A stretch of DNA of 64,000 nucleotides from Numida meleagris (lineage: Eukaryota; Chordata; Aves; Galliformes; Numididae): positions 42,582,798-42,646,797 of the forward strand of contig NC_034410.1 of the NCBI RefSeq assembly GCF_002078875.1, in the 5' to 3' direction. The notes beneath the pieces were generated by a model. It had not been told where the DNA came from and did not search any database. It was given only the letters and a program-made list of their open reading frames with translations. Positions within the stretch are counted from its first letter, which is position 1. Every line of letters begins with the position of its first letter. Below are positions 13,561 through 26,600 of this stretch, one piece after another. The position numbers and the translations under genes were made by a program.

Positions 13561-16500
13561 TTTAGAGCACAAGGCACTGGTTATGCTGGCAGATAACAGC
13601 TTAACCTTCTAGTGAGCTTTCTTTCCCAGATCCTCCTCACAGCCAACACTGGCTTTTTGTGCAACATTCAGCTTTTAAGTTGCATGTGTTCTTTTCTAGG
13701 TGTCGTGACAGTAGTTCATGAGAGCTGGGTTTTGCTCCAGCAAACACAACCTGCTGACACTTAAAGCATTGCCTGTTTCTTTATGCTAATTGCATGCAAA
13801 CTACTCAATCTGCCTTACTCTGCTGCTTCCCTCTGTCTGATAAGGACTGCAAATCCAGGTGCATGGCAGGAAAATAGACAGAGGTCAAATCTGAATATCA
13901 TGTTTCAGTGAGACTGGCTCATCAGAAAAGAGCTGGAGGTCAAAGGCAACCTTTGCCCCTTCAGTGTGCTTCTATCTTCTTGACTTCAGAGAGGATTTTT
14001 CTCTTCAATGCTTCTGTGTTTGAAGAAAGCCACAGAAGATATCAGAAATCACTGAAAAAACTTAGGAGAACTTTTGATCTTGAAGGAGAGCTCTACCAGA
14101 TTTCACTGGACATGCATTTGTCTCTCCTACCTCCACAGGAACCAAGATAGCCACTCCAGGTTTACACCTGGGTGTGAGGCCAGAATCACAGTGGAGTTCT
14201 GCTGACTAAAAAAAAAAAGAAATACAATCAATTTAAAATTAATCTTTCACTTGTTTACTTGTTTTCCTTTCCTTTTTCCTTTTTTTCTTTTCCTTTTCTT
14301 CATCAGTCAGCAGTGTACGGGACAGAAGTGTTGAGTATGATGTACAGAACATGATCCTCATACACTCAGAGTCATGTTTCTGTGGTTAAGGTGATTGTTC
14401 CTAGTAATTTCCATTTATATGCTGGCATGAAGACCTCGTCTGAAGATGAGGATTTTATTTTGAGATATTCATGTATCTTCAGGAATGATAAAACCTGTTG
14501 GTGTAATCTCTATGTAGCAGTGCTAAAGTACATTGTGAGAATTTTTTTTAAAAATCAGTATCTTCTGTATCAATAGGAACTAACATAACTAAATGCACTG
14601 CAGTTTTAATTAAACTGTCAGTGTAGTGACAGTGACGTTGAAAAGGTGGTTGCACAGTCATTCCTTTTTAATGACGGCCCTTCTCTGTAATTGGGTTAAT
14701 TCCAGATTTATGAGGATTAGAAGAGCCATATACCCTATATTCTTTCTTGAAGACTCTTGTAAGAGACTGGAAGTATTGTGTCATAAAGTGAAGCCATAGG
14801 CGAGGTAATGACAGATAATTCTCCCTTTCTGAAATCATGTCTTGTGCCTTCTGGAACATTTTCAGATCTGTTACATGTCCATCCCTGGGGATGGATAACC
14901 ACATGCTAGCCATGACATGCACCAAGTTACCTTGCAACAACCACCTGCCTTTTCACATGTCCAATTCCTGATGTCTAAACCAGCTAGGGTCTCACTGCAA
15001 CTAACTGGATGGCAGTGTATTCACATAGTGAAGTCCTCAGTCCAGGTGACGTTGCCACAGATCCCAACACAGCTGTCATCTTGGGGAATCAGGGTTTAAT
15101 TGTGCACTGCAACAAATGGCTGATGCGTGTCCAGTGAGGTTGGTGCAGGGCCGAAGTGTGCAGGCTGTCCGCTTGCCCCTGGGCTGGTTATGGGCACAGA
15201 CATCCAAGGAAAACCTTGTTCGCTCAAGAACACCTCACGTTTCTGAAGTAAAATGCAGAATTGAAAATACAAAGTGGTGATGAACGTCCAGCACACATGT
15301 GCAGCGTGGCTGATAGCGTTGCCTGGTGACAGAGGAGGGATGGCAGAGCCCTGCCAGCAGCCAGCACAGACTGCAGGTCCTCGTCAGGGCTCAGCGTTGG
15401 CCCAGGGGAAGGAGAAAGCCCCACAGACAGAGTTTTAGCGACCAAATACACAGGCATACACGTACAGATACATACATACGTTTCTTTTTGGACTGCAAAA
15501 TGCTATCCTGAATAAATAAATACGTGCATGCCCTTTTTATCTTGTACCAGACACTTGTGTTTTGCTGCGAGGTGCCTACAGAGGGCTTTGAATAACAGCA
15601 TGTTCCAGCAAGGAAATTTTTCGCATCCTGCTCCTTTGATCACAATGGCATGGTGAGAAGGAAGCAGACTGTCTTCATTTCTGTAACGAGGCAGGGTGCC
15701 CAACTTGACAGGGAAAAACAGTTCTTTCCCTACAGATTCGCTTTTTATGACCAAAAGAGCATTAGAACAATTTATGCGTTTGTAAGTGCATTAGAAAGAG
15801 GCTTGAAAAGAAAATTGGCAAATTCCTCAGGAATCAGCAATTTTTTCACTCCTTAGCATATTCCAATTACATGAAAATATAATCTGTTTTCCTTGGTTTT
15901 CTTTAGTGTGGTTCCCACAATTACAAAGCTGGTTTCATTCCTTGTTCCTCCTGCTGTACATGAAACTGTTAATCGAAATTTGTATTCAGTCAATAAGCAA
16001 AATCATTTTTTATTGTAACAACTACACCAAAGCCACAAAAGCTTTAAGAACATTCCTAGCAGACCCCAGCAAAGGGTTTTGGTTCGGCAACTCCTGGTCC
16101 CAACCAGAGCTGAGACCTCCAAGCCCAAAACCAATACACTTTGCCAAGAGAAGTGCGTGCTCTGAAAGGAAATTTACATTTCCATCTCATAAGGACAAGA
16201 AATGGTTTGTATTTCTCAGCTACTCCTAAATGTTTTATTAAAATGTTGATGAAGTTGACTGGAAAGGAAAAAAAAAAGAATTTTTAATTTATAAAAATGT
16301 AAATAATTACTGAAGGAAACCATGCAACTGCATTAAAGCTCGAAGACCTTTTAGCATGTACTTCTAGCTATTTCTTAGAGTGCAGAAGATTAGAATTAAG
16401 AAAAGCTATTAAACTATTGAATACCAGCTTTAGAGTAACTGTAATCTAATAAAAGATTAACCCCTTGCAGCAGATCTGTATGTATTGCCAGTAGAAGTTT

Positions 16501-17920
16501 TTTGACTGATTCGTTGGAGGCATCGCTTTCATCACAGGCTAATGACTAGATAAATTAAACAAACTCATCATAAAAGGGTTTCAGAATGCTTTCTTGCGGT
16601 AATAAAAATTAAATGCCTGCAATGAAAAGTGAAAATATGAGTACACAAGAGAGACAAATTATTTGAAGGGAATCATAAAAATTGTTAGGAGAATTAAAAG
16701 TTACAGCACATGCAATGTGATATCTCTCACCACAATTCTGGCTTCCTACAAACACAAGAAATACCGGCTTGGTTTGTAAATTATAGCAGCATTAATTGAA
16801 GACAATGAAGAATAAAAACGCCATCTTGTAGAGGCACTTTCAATTTATTGGCTGCATTGTCCTGAGACAGAGTGCTGAATCCACTAAAAATCATTTCGTG
16901 TTTAAAATCCTGACCCATACTACTTTACCGGAATGATATGCAGCCCCAGTTCTCATTACTTGTGGTACACAGGATCGATGGATTTTCTCTTCACTTGGGA
17001 TTATCACTGGAGAAAAGAACAGTGCATGTCTAAGCACAAGACCTAGTGAAATATTACCTAGTGCATGGAGTAGCCAGGAGGTTGGAGGGAAGCTTAGATG
17101 CCCTGAAAGGTGCTTTTCTGCAACTCTGAATCCATGAGGTTGAATAGCAGCCAACTCTTTTAAAAGACTGTGCAGTAATGAACTGTAAAAAGTGGGCTAG
17201 CTGAGTGAGATAGTGTTTTATAAACAGTAGGAGAGAGATTTTGGCCAGCAGACAGACTCCTTCCAGCATCGTGATGAAGCGCACATCAGTCTTCCTGCTG
17301 GGATGCTTCCCAGTGGCATCAACTCAAGCCACAGCACTTTGTGTCTTCCAGAGGAGACTTTAACATTAATGACATCAACAAATATAAATTCACATAGAAC
17401 CTTTTAACTTTAGATGGCTTCTTTATGTGTTTTAGTATTACTAAACATAACTGTAATCACAGGAACAGCTAAGATATCTGAAGGGGGGCAGCAGTGGTAG
17501 GACATAGAAATACAGTGTACATCCACAAATTGGTATCAGGTTCACCCACCTCAGTTGGAACTTCAAGCTGTGGCAGTTAGCTTGCTGTTAATAATGCAAA
17601 GTACAGCTCAGCTCCAAGACTCCCTGTGCTGGAGAAGAAATCATAGCCATCCATGCCTGTTTATTTTCCCCTTCCCTGTTTGCTTTGGTCCTACTATCAT
17701 CTGTTCCAAAGAGCTGAGAATGCCACACAAAGCAAGAGGCAATGTTTCCAATGGTAAGCAAACAATTGAGTGAAGGTTGGTGTCAGTTCTGTACTCTCTC
17801 ACTGTAGAAGAAAACCCTTTCGATTTAGTATAGCTTCTCTCTGCTCACTTTGAGCTTTTCCCGATGATGACCTGGCTGACAGAAATGCCAATAATCAGAA
17901 CATTTTTTTAATGCCATAAT
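13561..17920. other. Non-coding, presumed TMEM108 intron
   Basis: Unique sequence with no coding exon or RNA gene that I can recognise. It contains a 40-nt pyrimidine tract (14262-14301). The AT-rich block 16230-16870 has homeodomain- and SOX-like words, for example 'attaattga' near 16791 and 'cattgtcc' near 16855, but no open frame. Open frames up to 107 codons occur by chance and show no protein similarity that I can name. Confidence 0.55.
14262..14301. repeat. Low-complexity pyrimidine tract (CTTTT-rich)
   Basis: An uninterrupted run of 40 pyrimidines on the + strand, mostly T with short C blocks (ttttcc units). It is simple low-complexity sequence, possibly variable in length between individuals. 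It is followed by 'atcag', so it superficially resembles a 3' splice acceptor, but no open exon follows. Confidence 0.85.
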
Positions 17921-18358
17921 AGCACAGAATCACAGAATTGCAGGGGTTGGAAGGGACCGCAAGAGATCATTGAGTCCAACCCTGCTGCTGAAGCAGGTTC
18001 CCTACAGTAGGTTGCACATGCAGGCATCCAGATGGGTTTTGAATATCTCCATAGAAGGAGACTCCACAGCCTCTCTGGGCAATCTGTTCCAGTGTTCCAT
18101 CACCTGTACTGGGAAGAAGTTCTTCCTCATGTTTGTATGGAGCTTCCTGTGTTCAAATTTTAAGCCATTGCTCCTTGTCCTATCTCTGCAGATGACCAAG
18201 AAGAGCCTGGCCTTATCCATTTGCTTCCCACCTCCCTTTAGATGTTTATAAACATTACCAGATCCCTCCTCAAGTCTTCTTTTCCCCAGGCTGTACAGAC
18301 CCAGGTCACTCAGCTTTTCCTCATAAGGGAGATGCTCCAGACCCATTATTATCTCTGG
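17921..18358 (-). repeat. CR1 LINE, 5'-truncated, with ORF2 C-terminal remnant
   Basis: The + strand begins 'cacagaatcacagaattg' and continues into 'ggttggaagggaccgcaag', the reverse complement of the CR1 3' tail. On the minus strand, 18346 down to 18002 still reads as an open frame of 114 codons. It carries hallmarks of the end of CR1 ORF2: [20 protein letters not shown], then [19 protein letters not shown]. The copy is truncated at its 5' side near 18358, where an oppositely oriented CR1 tail begins. It is a dead copy because the reverse transcriptase core is absent. Confidence 0.93.
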
Positions 18359-18359
18359 G

Positions 18360-18444
18360 GATGTTCCTGTTCGTTGCAGGGGAGTTGGACTGGATGACCT
18401 TTAAAGGTCCCTTCCAACTTTTAAGGATTCTACGATTCTATGAC
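18360..18444 (+). repeat. CR1 LINE 3'-terminal fragment, sense orientation
   Basis: The segment reads 'gagttggactggatgacc', 'ttaaaggtcccttccaac' and ends 'gattctatga', which is the sense CR1 3' terminus. It is only about 85 bp long. It lies directly next to the 5' side of the minus-strand CR1, giving a head-to-head pair whose ends are complementary to each other. Confidence 0.93.
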
Positions 18445-21400
18445 TTATGTGCCTTTTGGCTTCTGAAGTTTTTTCATTACCTGGGTTTTCTCATTTTCTT
18501 CAAATCCTTTCAACTGGATGGGATTACCTTTCTGGCAATGGGCTCACTTTTGTAAGGTGCTAAAATATATGTTCACATACTTAACTTCACATGTTCGCAT
18601 TTAATAACTTGTGTCTGGGAGTGTGGGGGAACTTGTATGGAAAAATTCCTTTTGCTTTTGGTGAAATCTAATACAAAGATATTTGTCTCATGTTACCACT
18701 GCTGCTGGACCAATTTTTCACTGTACACCAAAATATTCATTTATAGGAGCTGAATGCGACCCAGAAAAGGGTTGAGACAGCACATTAAAAAAAAAATAGA
18801 AAATAAGTTGCTGTAAGATCTTTCAGCCTAGACATTGTTGAGTGAGTAACCCTTCTAACACCAGATTTAGAAGCACAAAGACACAGTTTACCTCCATTTT
18901 ACCCATGGTTGGTCCAGTATATTTTCATTAGCATGGTGTCATTCAGCTAATCCACCAAAAGCCTGGCCAGCTTCATCAGCCTTCATGAGCCTACTGGATT
19001 CACCGAGTTGGTTGAAAAGCATCAGAGTCAAATCCTTAGATCTCCAGTATATTTTTGTTACTCAGCAGCTAACAATTCTTTATCTACTAAAACCTCTAAG
19101 GGTTTAATTTACTGATAGGTAAGTTATGATTTTATCCCTCTGGAATATTTGAGGCAGTATATTGACAATTCCAGCTCTTCCTGGATGCTGTGTCAGCAGT
19201 GCTACTTGATATGAAATGTAAACTTGATGATGACCTTCTGTTCAGCTGTGAATTTCATTTACGTTATACCTGCACTCTGAAGTTCCCTTGATTTTGTGGC
19301 ACACAAGAGAAAAAATGTCTCATAAGGATCTTGACTATCCAAATCTTTGTGTTAACTTGTATGTCAAAGCTGTTGAAACTTGAAAGTTCCTAATGTATAC
19401 GTGTTCCATAGACCCCCAGCACCTATAGCATAATAACAAGATGCAGCCCTAGAAACTGAGAAAAATGCCAACCTCAAAGCTGCCAAATTAACTAAATTTG
19501 TCAGAGAAGCAGTGAAAGCATCTGCAGGCTGAATCTCATGAATTTCATAAGGAAGAGAATCCCCCCAAATTGGGGCCAGGCACATTCCAGATGGCACAGA
19601 TGGTTTAGCAAGTGACAGATTGGAAACAGAACCCAAATTATGAGCAAGTACATAAACAGAAATCAAAATTTCTCCAATAGGTAGAAGTCAAAGTCTGATG
19701 GGTCTTCAGAAACAATAATAACATGCTAATTTTAAGCCTCTAAAGGTAGCCAAGTGCAATGCTTGAATAAAGATGGAAGATGACAAGTTGTGAGAAGAGC
19801 ACACAACTTTTAAGGAGCTGCCAAGCTTGGAGTAGATCCTAAAAAGAGAACCCCAAGTGCAGCTATAATCCAACCTGGAAACTACAGATAAACAAGTCAA
19901 GATTTTGTTAACTCATTGCAAAACTGATCTGAAAGCTGGATAGAAAAAAAAAAAGACTTTGTTAATGTCTTTTTTTTTAAATCAAAATTTGATTTTGACT
20001 GACTTGTATGAGAGCCAATTTATAGATGGGTGAAAATGTGCAAATCATGAAAACAGTAAGTACCCGTGACCATGTGAAGGAAATGTGTGAAACCAATAGG
20101 AGCAATGAAATAATAAGAAGCAAGAATATTTCAGTTTCAGTAAGGGAGGGAAGGAAATCACACCAGAGCTAACCCACAAAACAACATATGGGGAAAAGCG
20201 AGAGGAATCATAGCTCAGAATTAAACAAAGACTGATTATTTTATACTTCAGTAATGCAAACCCCCTGTATGTGCTGTGTTTAAATTCAAGGCAGCAGGAA
20301 AATGGAATTAATAAAATAGTAACGCTAATTACATCGTAGGGGCATTTTAAGAACTTGAGAGTGTGAAAATAGTAATTGTAGGTTTCTGTGTGTGTATGGA
20401 TATGTATCTGTATGCACATGCATATCAGTGTGCACGTAGATATTTATACGCACAACTACAATATACATGAATAAGATTTTATAGCTGCATCTCCCTTTAA
20501 GCCATTGGCAATCCAGCCATCCTGTTGGTGACAACACTGTCATCCACTAGCAATGGATCCTTGGATACTAAGAGCCAGCTGTGGTTTTTATTCATGTATG
20601 TGACCCAGTGAAGGATTTATGTAGAGCCAGAGTGATGGACAACATGCTGTGGAGCTGCCATTCTCTTTCCTAATACCTCCCAGGCTCTTCTGGCATTGTA
20701 GGAAAGGAGTATTTTGCTGAGAGAGGGAAATGCAAATAAAAGAAGTGATGGTCTGGTCATTCAGGCCATATGGCACGATTAGCTCTTCTGTGTGTTCCTT
20801 CTACAGGGCAGCTATGAACATACTGTCTCCTGTCTGTGTTATGGACCTGAGTCTATTCACCCTCCTACAGCCATGCACTGTGAAGAGGCTGGAGCATCAT
20901 AGCAGCTCTGCTGTGTCCCACCATGCACATGCATTCCTCTTCGTTTTTCAGGCTTATAGAGTGTCATTTCATCCCATAGGTTTTGTTTATGCTTTTATCC
21001 GGCTCAATGTGATAAATGTGCATCCATGGGAGCCAGGTCAAGCTCTGGATTTGTTCTGGAGCTGCAGTTTGGAGGAACTGTCTTATACCAGAGATTACTC
21101 CATAGTACTTCCGGGCAAAGCTGTATCATAGCTGTTCCGTCACCCACATCAGGAAACATTTTCATCAAAAACAATATGTGTAGCCTATGAATAGACCATA
21201 CGATGGATGTTTGAGAAAATTAAGCAGGAGAAAATATCCATCTCTGAGCAGCTGTACCTCCTGGCCAGGCACATCCCATCTCTTCATCCTTAACCGGGGC
21301 TATCTGCACTGCTATCTTGGTGCCTCCTCCCCTGCTTTTTTATTTCCCCGCCTTTCTGAATTTCTTTGATATTCAGATCAACTCAAAAATGCTCTCAGAT

Positions 21401-23003
21401 CAAGCAGCGGAAAAAGCAGTACTTTAAGTAACAATTATAAATCCTGGATGTGCACTGGAGGTTTCTCCTCACGTCTGCCCCCCCAGCACCATCAGCATGC
21501 TTTCAGGGCTGACGCTGCCTGCCTTCCCTGTTTGCCTGAGCAATAGAGAAAGCTCCTTTGGGGGCAAGCAGAGACCCCCCCGAGCTGTCTCCTCTGATGT
21601 GCAGCATCTGCTGAGCAGGCAAGAAAGGGGAAGGTAGCCTTACTGGGGGGTAATGCACATCCCAGGGTGCAGGCAGCAAGCCCTTAGCAGAATGAATTGG
21701 CGGCTTTCATCTGACGAGGGGCAACACGCTTAATTAGATGTCTCCAGAGAACTGTAGGTACTGGATGATCCCCTAGAAGGGGAAGGTGGTAACAAAGGTG
21801 GAAATGCAGTAGGTGGCATGGTGTGCAGGGGCTGCAGCCCCTTGGCGATGCCGTGGCGTGACAGATGTGATGGCACGGCGAGGGCATCACATGGAGCCGC
21901 TCCTGCAGTGTGTCCCCGGCACAGCAGGAGACCCTATTAAAATGTGAGAGAATTGCCAGCTTTCCTGCAGAAAAAAGAAATCGTGTGACAATTTGTCCAA
22001 CCCCAGGCATCAGCAAAGGAATGGGAATATCATCAAGGAAAAGGCCTATTCCCACCTCTCTCCTTGGATGTTGTGCAGGGCCCCCCAGCAGCACCCCCGG
22101 GTGCCTGCTTTAGGGCTGTGCTAGGTGTGAACAACTAATTGCTAATTAGATATGGCTGAGGGCTGTGATCCCAATTGTTTGGAGCAGATGTTTAAGGGAA
22201 AAACACATTGGCCCACTCTCTGGAAATAAAAATGTCTAAAATCTCTGTGTGCTGCCATCTGTGGAGGTGGTGGGTTTCTTTCACTGAAGGCTGGTGCCAA
22301 CATGTGGGTCTCTGCTCAACAAGGCAAGGCAGGTGCTGAGAAATGTTCCTGATTGCTGGGAATTCCTCTGCAGTTCCTGGGATACCCACATCTTCCCCTC
22401 ATTGGAGTTGCCATTGACTTCAAAGGGAGCAAAAACTCAAGCTGGGATTCTGCAAAGGGGTGTTTTGCTAGCACCAGCTTTCTCAAAAAATACCAGGACT
22501 CTTCCCACTAGGAACAGATTATCTAACCTGTCTTTTTTTCCCCTCATTATTCCCTTTGCTATGACTGTTAATTTTTTTAAAGTAATTTAGTCCTTTCTCT
22601 TTCCCACATCCACTTCAGATCCTTGATCCTGCATAATACTTTCTCCCTGACCTCACAGTCTGTTGCCATGGAAATTGGACTTTGTAACTTCACTGATGGA
22701 TTAGGGAGTAGACAAAAGATAGACTGTGTAGGAAATGAACCTTCATTTGCTAAAGAGGCAAGATTCTGCCCATGGCTCTACTGCTATCAGGCCTGAAGAA
22801 GCCATTTTCAGCAAAGCCCTGTCTCTGCTGTGGCTGAGGTCCACCATGGGATAGGAGTACAACTCACAGGCAGTGCTGGAATAGGGAGTCCCATGCATGC
22901 CTCTTGGTTGCTTGTAGACAGATGCCACAGTTTCATCAGCAGCTGAACTGGACTTCAGGGTGCAAATTCAACCCTTCATTTGCCAAGCCAAAGACACAAG
23001 AAA
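18445..23003. other. Non-coding, presumed TMEM108 intron
   Basis: Unique sequence with no exon or RNA gene recognised. It includes short TG/TA-rich patches (for example around 20388-20400), one octamer word (ATGCAAAT, 20730-20737) and a GC-richer part around 21470-22110. Open frames of up to 136 codons on either strand in the GC-richer part look like chance consequences of composition. Confidence 0.55.
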
Positions 23004-23275
23004 AGAATCATAGAATCATAAAATAGTTTGAGTTGGAAGGGACCTTTTAGATCATGTAGTTCCAACCTCCTACTATAGACAGGGGCACCTCCTTCTAGAC
23101 CAGGTTGCACAAAGCCCCATCCAGCCTGACCTTGAATGCTTCCAGGGAGGGGGCATCTGCAACCTCTCTGGGCAACCTGTTCCAGTGTCTTGCTACCTCA
23201 CAGTAAAGAATTTCTTCCTAATATCTAGTCTATATCTAAATATCTAGTCTAAATACCTAGTCTAGTCTAAAAGGC
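23004..23275 (-). repeat. CR1 LINE 3' fragment with internal minisatellite
   Basis: Begins 'aatcatagaatcataaaat' and 'gagttggaagggacctttt', the antisense CR1 3' tail. It continues through 'ccatccagcctgaccttgaa' and 'ctctgggcaacctgttccag', the end of ORF2. The inner edge is unusual: where CR1 normally has a single 'taatatctagtctaaa'-like stretch, about three tandem copies of a 13-mer (aatatctagtcta) occur at roughly 23219-23271. The copy is 5'-truncated there. Confidence 0.93.
23219..23271. repeat. Short minisatellite, about 13-bp unit
   Basis: Visible units are aatatctagtcta, aaatatctagtcta and aatacctagtcta, followed by partial gtcta repeats. The unit is itself CR1 sequence, so it probably arose by replication slippage or local duplication at the truncated 5' edge of the element. 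Confidence 0.8.
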
Positions 23276-23383
23276 TCTCTATTAGTAAGGCAAGGCCAAA
23301 AGTCCATTTAACATTTTGGCTTGACCTAATGTTTGCTGTAGAAAATTGTTAATGGTATCCTTTGACTTGCTTACCTCCCAGGG

Positions 23384-23627
23384 ATCATCATAGAATCATA
23401 GAATCATTTCACTTGGAAGGGACCTTTAAATGTTACCTGGTCCCACTCACCTGCAATGAACAGGGACACCTGCAGCTAGATCAGGTGCTCAAGGCCCCAT
23501 CCAGCCTGACCTTGAATGTCTCCAGAGATGGGGCGTCCACCACCTCTCTGGGCAACCTGTTCCAGTGCCTCACCACCCTTACTGTAAAGTTCTTCCTTAT
23601 ATCCAATATAAATCTCCCCTCTTTCAG
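23384..23627 (-). repeat. CR1 LINE 3' fragment
   Basis: Begins 'atcatagaatcatagaatca' with the ttggaaggga block, and proceeds through the same 'ccatccagcctgaccttgaa' and 'ctctgggcaacctgttccag' landmarks as the copy about 110 bp to its left. Similarity ends after 'aatctcccctctttcag'. The minus-strand frame contains [20 protein letters not shown], an ORF2 C-terminal remnant. Both neighbours have intact 3' ends, so these are two separate insertions in the same orientation. Confidence 0.93.
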
Positions 23628-26600
23628 ATCACATGATGCTGTCCCCATGCAGTGTGCAGCATGTGTCACTGAGAGAGAGTGTACCTGGCTGGCACAGCGC
23701 TCCTCCCAAGCAACGCTCTGCTCTCCCAGTACTTTCTGCATCACTTTGTTGACCATCCCCCGGGGTCCCCACAGCCTCCAGGGCTTCGCTTGACATTTCG
23801 GTTGAATGTGACGCCTAGCAGCACTTGCCCTCAGCACCATATTGATGTCACTTTGCTGGATGTGAGCCAAGCATCCAAAGGGCAGTGAGGCGGTTAACAT
23901 GATAATCACGTTGCATCCCAGCCTCTCCGTATGACAGAGCTCTCTGCTCCTGTTCATGATGCTGCCACGTTTTCCTCCGAGGGCACATGTGACTTAAGCA
24001 AAGTGGCAGAAGGGAAAGAGGCAAGTCAGCATTCATCGGGGAAAAATTATCTGTAGCCAAAAATGGTAATACTGGTGATTACAATGAACATCAGGAGTGA
24101 TTACCTCCACTGTGGGATGCTGTCAGCTGGGACCAATACACCTCTGAGGACTGAGAACCCCAGTAAGCACTGGGAGAGCTGGAAAATGAGTAACCAGGTG
24201 AAAGCAGGAGGAGGAGCGGCCATCTCACCAGGGCTGGTGCCTCTGCTGTGAGGAAAGATGAGAGGTGCAGCAGCTGGAGGAAGTGCAGCTGGCTGCAGGC
24301 AGCAGTTAGCGTCTGGCTCAGCATTCAGCCCTACTGAACCCTCACAATGTGGGGCCACCACTCAGGGTCATCCTAGATGTTTGCCAGCATTTCAAGCCCT
24401 GGCATGGTCTCTGCCTTCCTTCTGCCTGGCAGTTTCCTTCCTGAAATAATCTTATTCTGGAGATGTCACCATAGTATCTTTCCTCTGCATTTCCCACTGG
24501 CACTGAGGGACCGCTATGCAGTCAGCCATGGTTCCGTCACTCTTTGCCATTGAATCAGGGGCTGCATTTTAATGGAGGATGTAGCAACATTGCTCATGCA
24601 ATGCACTTCCCATCTGAACCAGCAAACTGATTGCTGTGATCCATCTGTGACACAGCTGTGATATCACCAGCTGAACCAAGAACACTTCCCACTCTAAGTC
24701 CTTTCTTAATGGAGCTATACCATACTTTAAAAACATCCACGATGAATTTATCTCCAGTTGGATCTAAATCCTCCAGAAAACCGTAGATTTATTACCTCTA
24801 TCATGTGTAAAATATCTTCTTTGTACCTCATATCAGCTTCTTTTCAAACCAAACGCTACTTACGGTTATGGCATACTTACATTACAGTCACTTACCATCG
24901 TATGTATTGTGTTCCTGCATGGCTTTAAATGCTAAAGGACACCTTCCTGCCCCGTTGGAAAGGAGGGGGAGAGCAGAAAAGCCATGTATTAGCAAAATTG
25001 CTGTCATTTATTTCATCACATCAAGGCAAGTAAAGCTGAAATAACCAATCCATTATAAGGGAGGTAATACATCATTCATTATTTGCTGCTTGCTCTGGCA
25101 GTCCACTGGCTCAGCACATACACACTTATGGATTCGGTATATGGAAAGGTATAATGAATGTGCCGTTGGGATGAGCAAAATTAATGCTAATGTTTACTGC
25201 TCTGCAGTGACTGTTGTGAATCAACTGTTTCCCCCTCCCTCACCATTTGCCCCCCTCTGTACATGCAGGCAATGTTCCTTCTTTTGAATATACATCCCAG
25301 CAATCCCACCAGTGAGCCGATCAGCTGGGGCTCCTGCTCTTCAGCAGAGCAGAAATAGCACAAGGGACTCGGGGGTGGTTTTGCCATACAGCTGTGCCCT
25401 CCTGTGCTGCTGCTGTGCCGTATGAGAGGGTAGCTGCAGGGGACTGCGGGCTGCCTGCTTCTCTCCTCCAAATATTCTGCTCAGAATCTGCTGAAGTGGC
25501 TCCTGGGAAGGCAGGGGCAGGCAGGGCAGCATGGCTGACGTACGAGCTTGGGTGTGCTTCTTTTGAATTCTCTTTGTCCTGACGTCAAACCCCACCTGTT
25601 CCTTCACATGCTGCTCTGTGCTGCCTTACAAAGAAAGAAGCTGATACGTGATGTCCTACCTCATCACAGTCACTTGTTGTTGGATACAACAGGGCATGCT
25701 TGAAGTTTGGTGTTTATAGATCCTGGACTCATTAACTATGTGTTTGGGAAGTGGATCCATAAAACAAATTAGCCCTGAGTGATGCATCAGTGCTCCCTAC
25801 ACCGCAGGCATCATTCATTCCTGTGCTGCTGTTCTGCACTGCGAGCAGCAGGAGCACCCCCAGGTCTGCTGAGAGCTGCTCCATGTGCAGACCCCAACCA
25901 GCTGAGTCTGTACTAAACCCTGCTCTCAGAGGGAAGCTAGGGAGAAGCGCAGGGTCACCTGTCACCTGAATGTAACTCATTTAGTAGGAAGGACAGCAAA
26001 ACCTTGTGTTGCGGATGCTTTAGAAATAGCATCATTGTATTATTTTTAAATAACAATGCTGTATGTTTTCCGAGTGGTGAACATCCTTCTAATTTGTCTC
26101 TCCGCCTCTCAGCGTTCCCATGTCAGCTAAATGGGAGTTGCATGCATGCACCTGGGGTAGCGCAGCCCCATAAATATGCATACCCTGTAATCCATTTCCA
26201 AACAGGAACAACTTCTGTTGTTCTGTTGCACTATTAACTTCTGAAACCAGACAGAAGGCTACGTGTCTGAATCTGCTCTCAGCTCTCTCCTGTAACCTCT
26301 GTGACGTCAGTGCATTGCAGGTGCCTCGTGGAAGGGCAGGTCCTGCTCCCCTGCACCTTGTTATGAGTGTCGGTGTGGGGGGTGAACCCGATGGGGATTC
26401 CTGGTAGCATCAGGGGACTGTGCCAGCTTTTTGTCTCAGCAGCATGAAGCAAAAACAGCAGGGCAGACACCTGGGTCCTTGAGGAAGTGCTGTCTTCTGC
26501 CCACAGTACTTGCCCTTGATTGCCCCCAAACCATGCTTCAGCACCTCAGCATCCCTTGGTATGGGCACTTCTCCCTCAGTATTCCTGTATCTGCCAGAAG

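Noticed and set aside
23481..23957. Minus-strand frame of 158 codons
   Set aside because: Its C-terminal part is CR1 ORF2 ([10 protein letters not shown] region); the remainder is unique sequence joined by chance.
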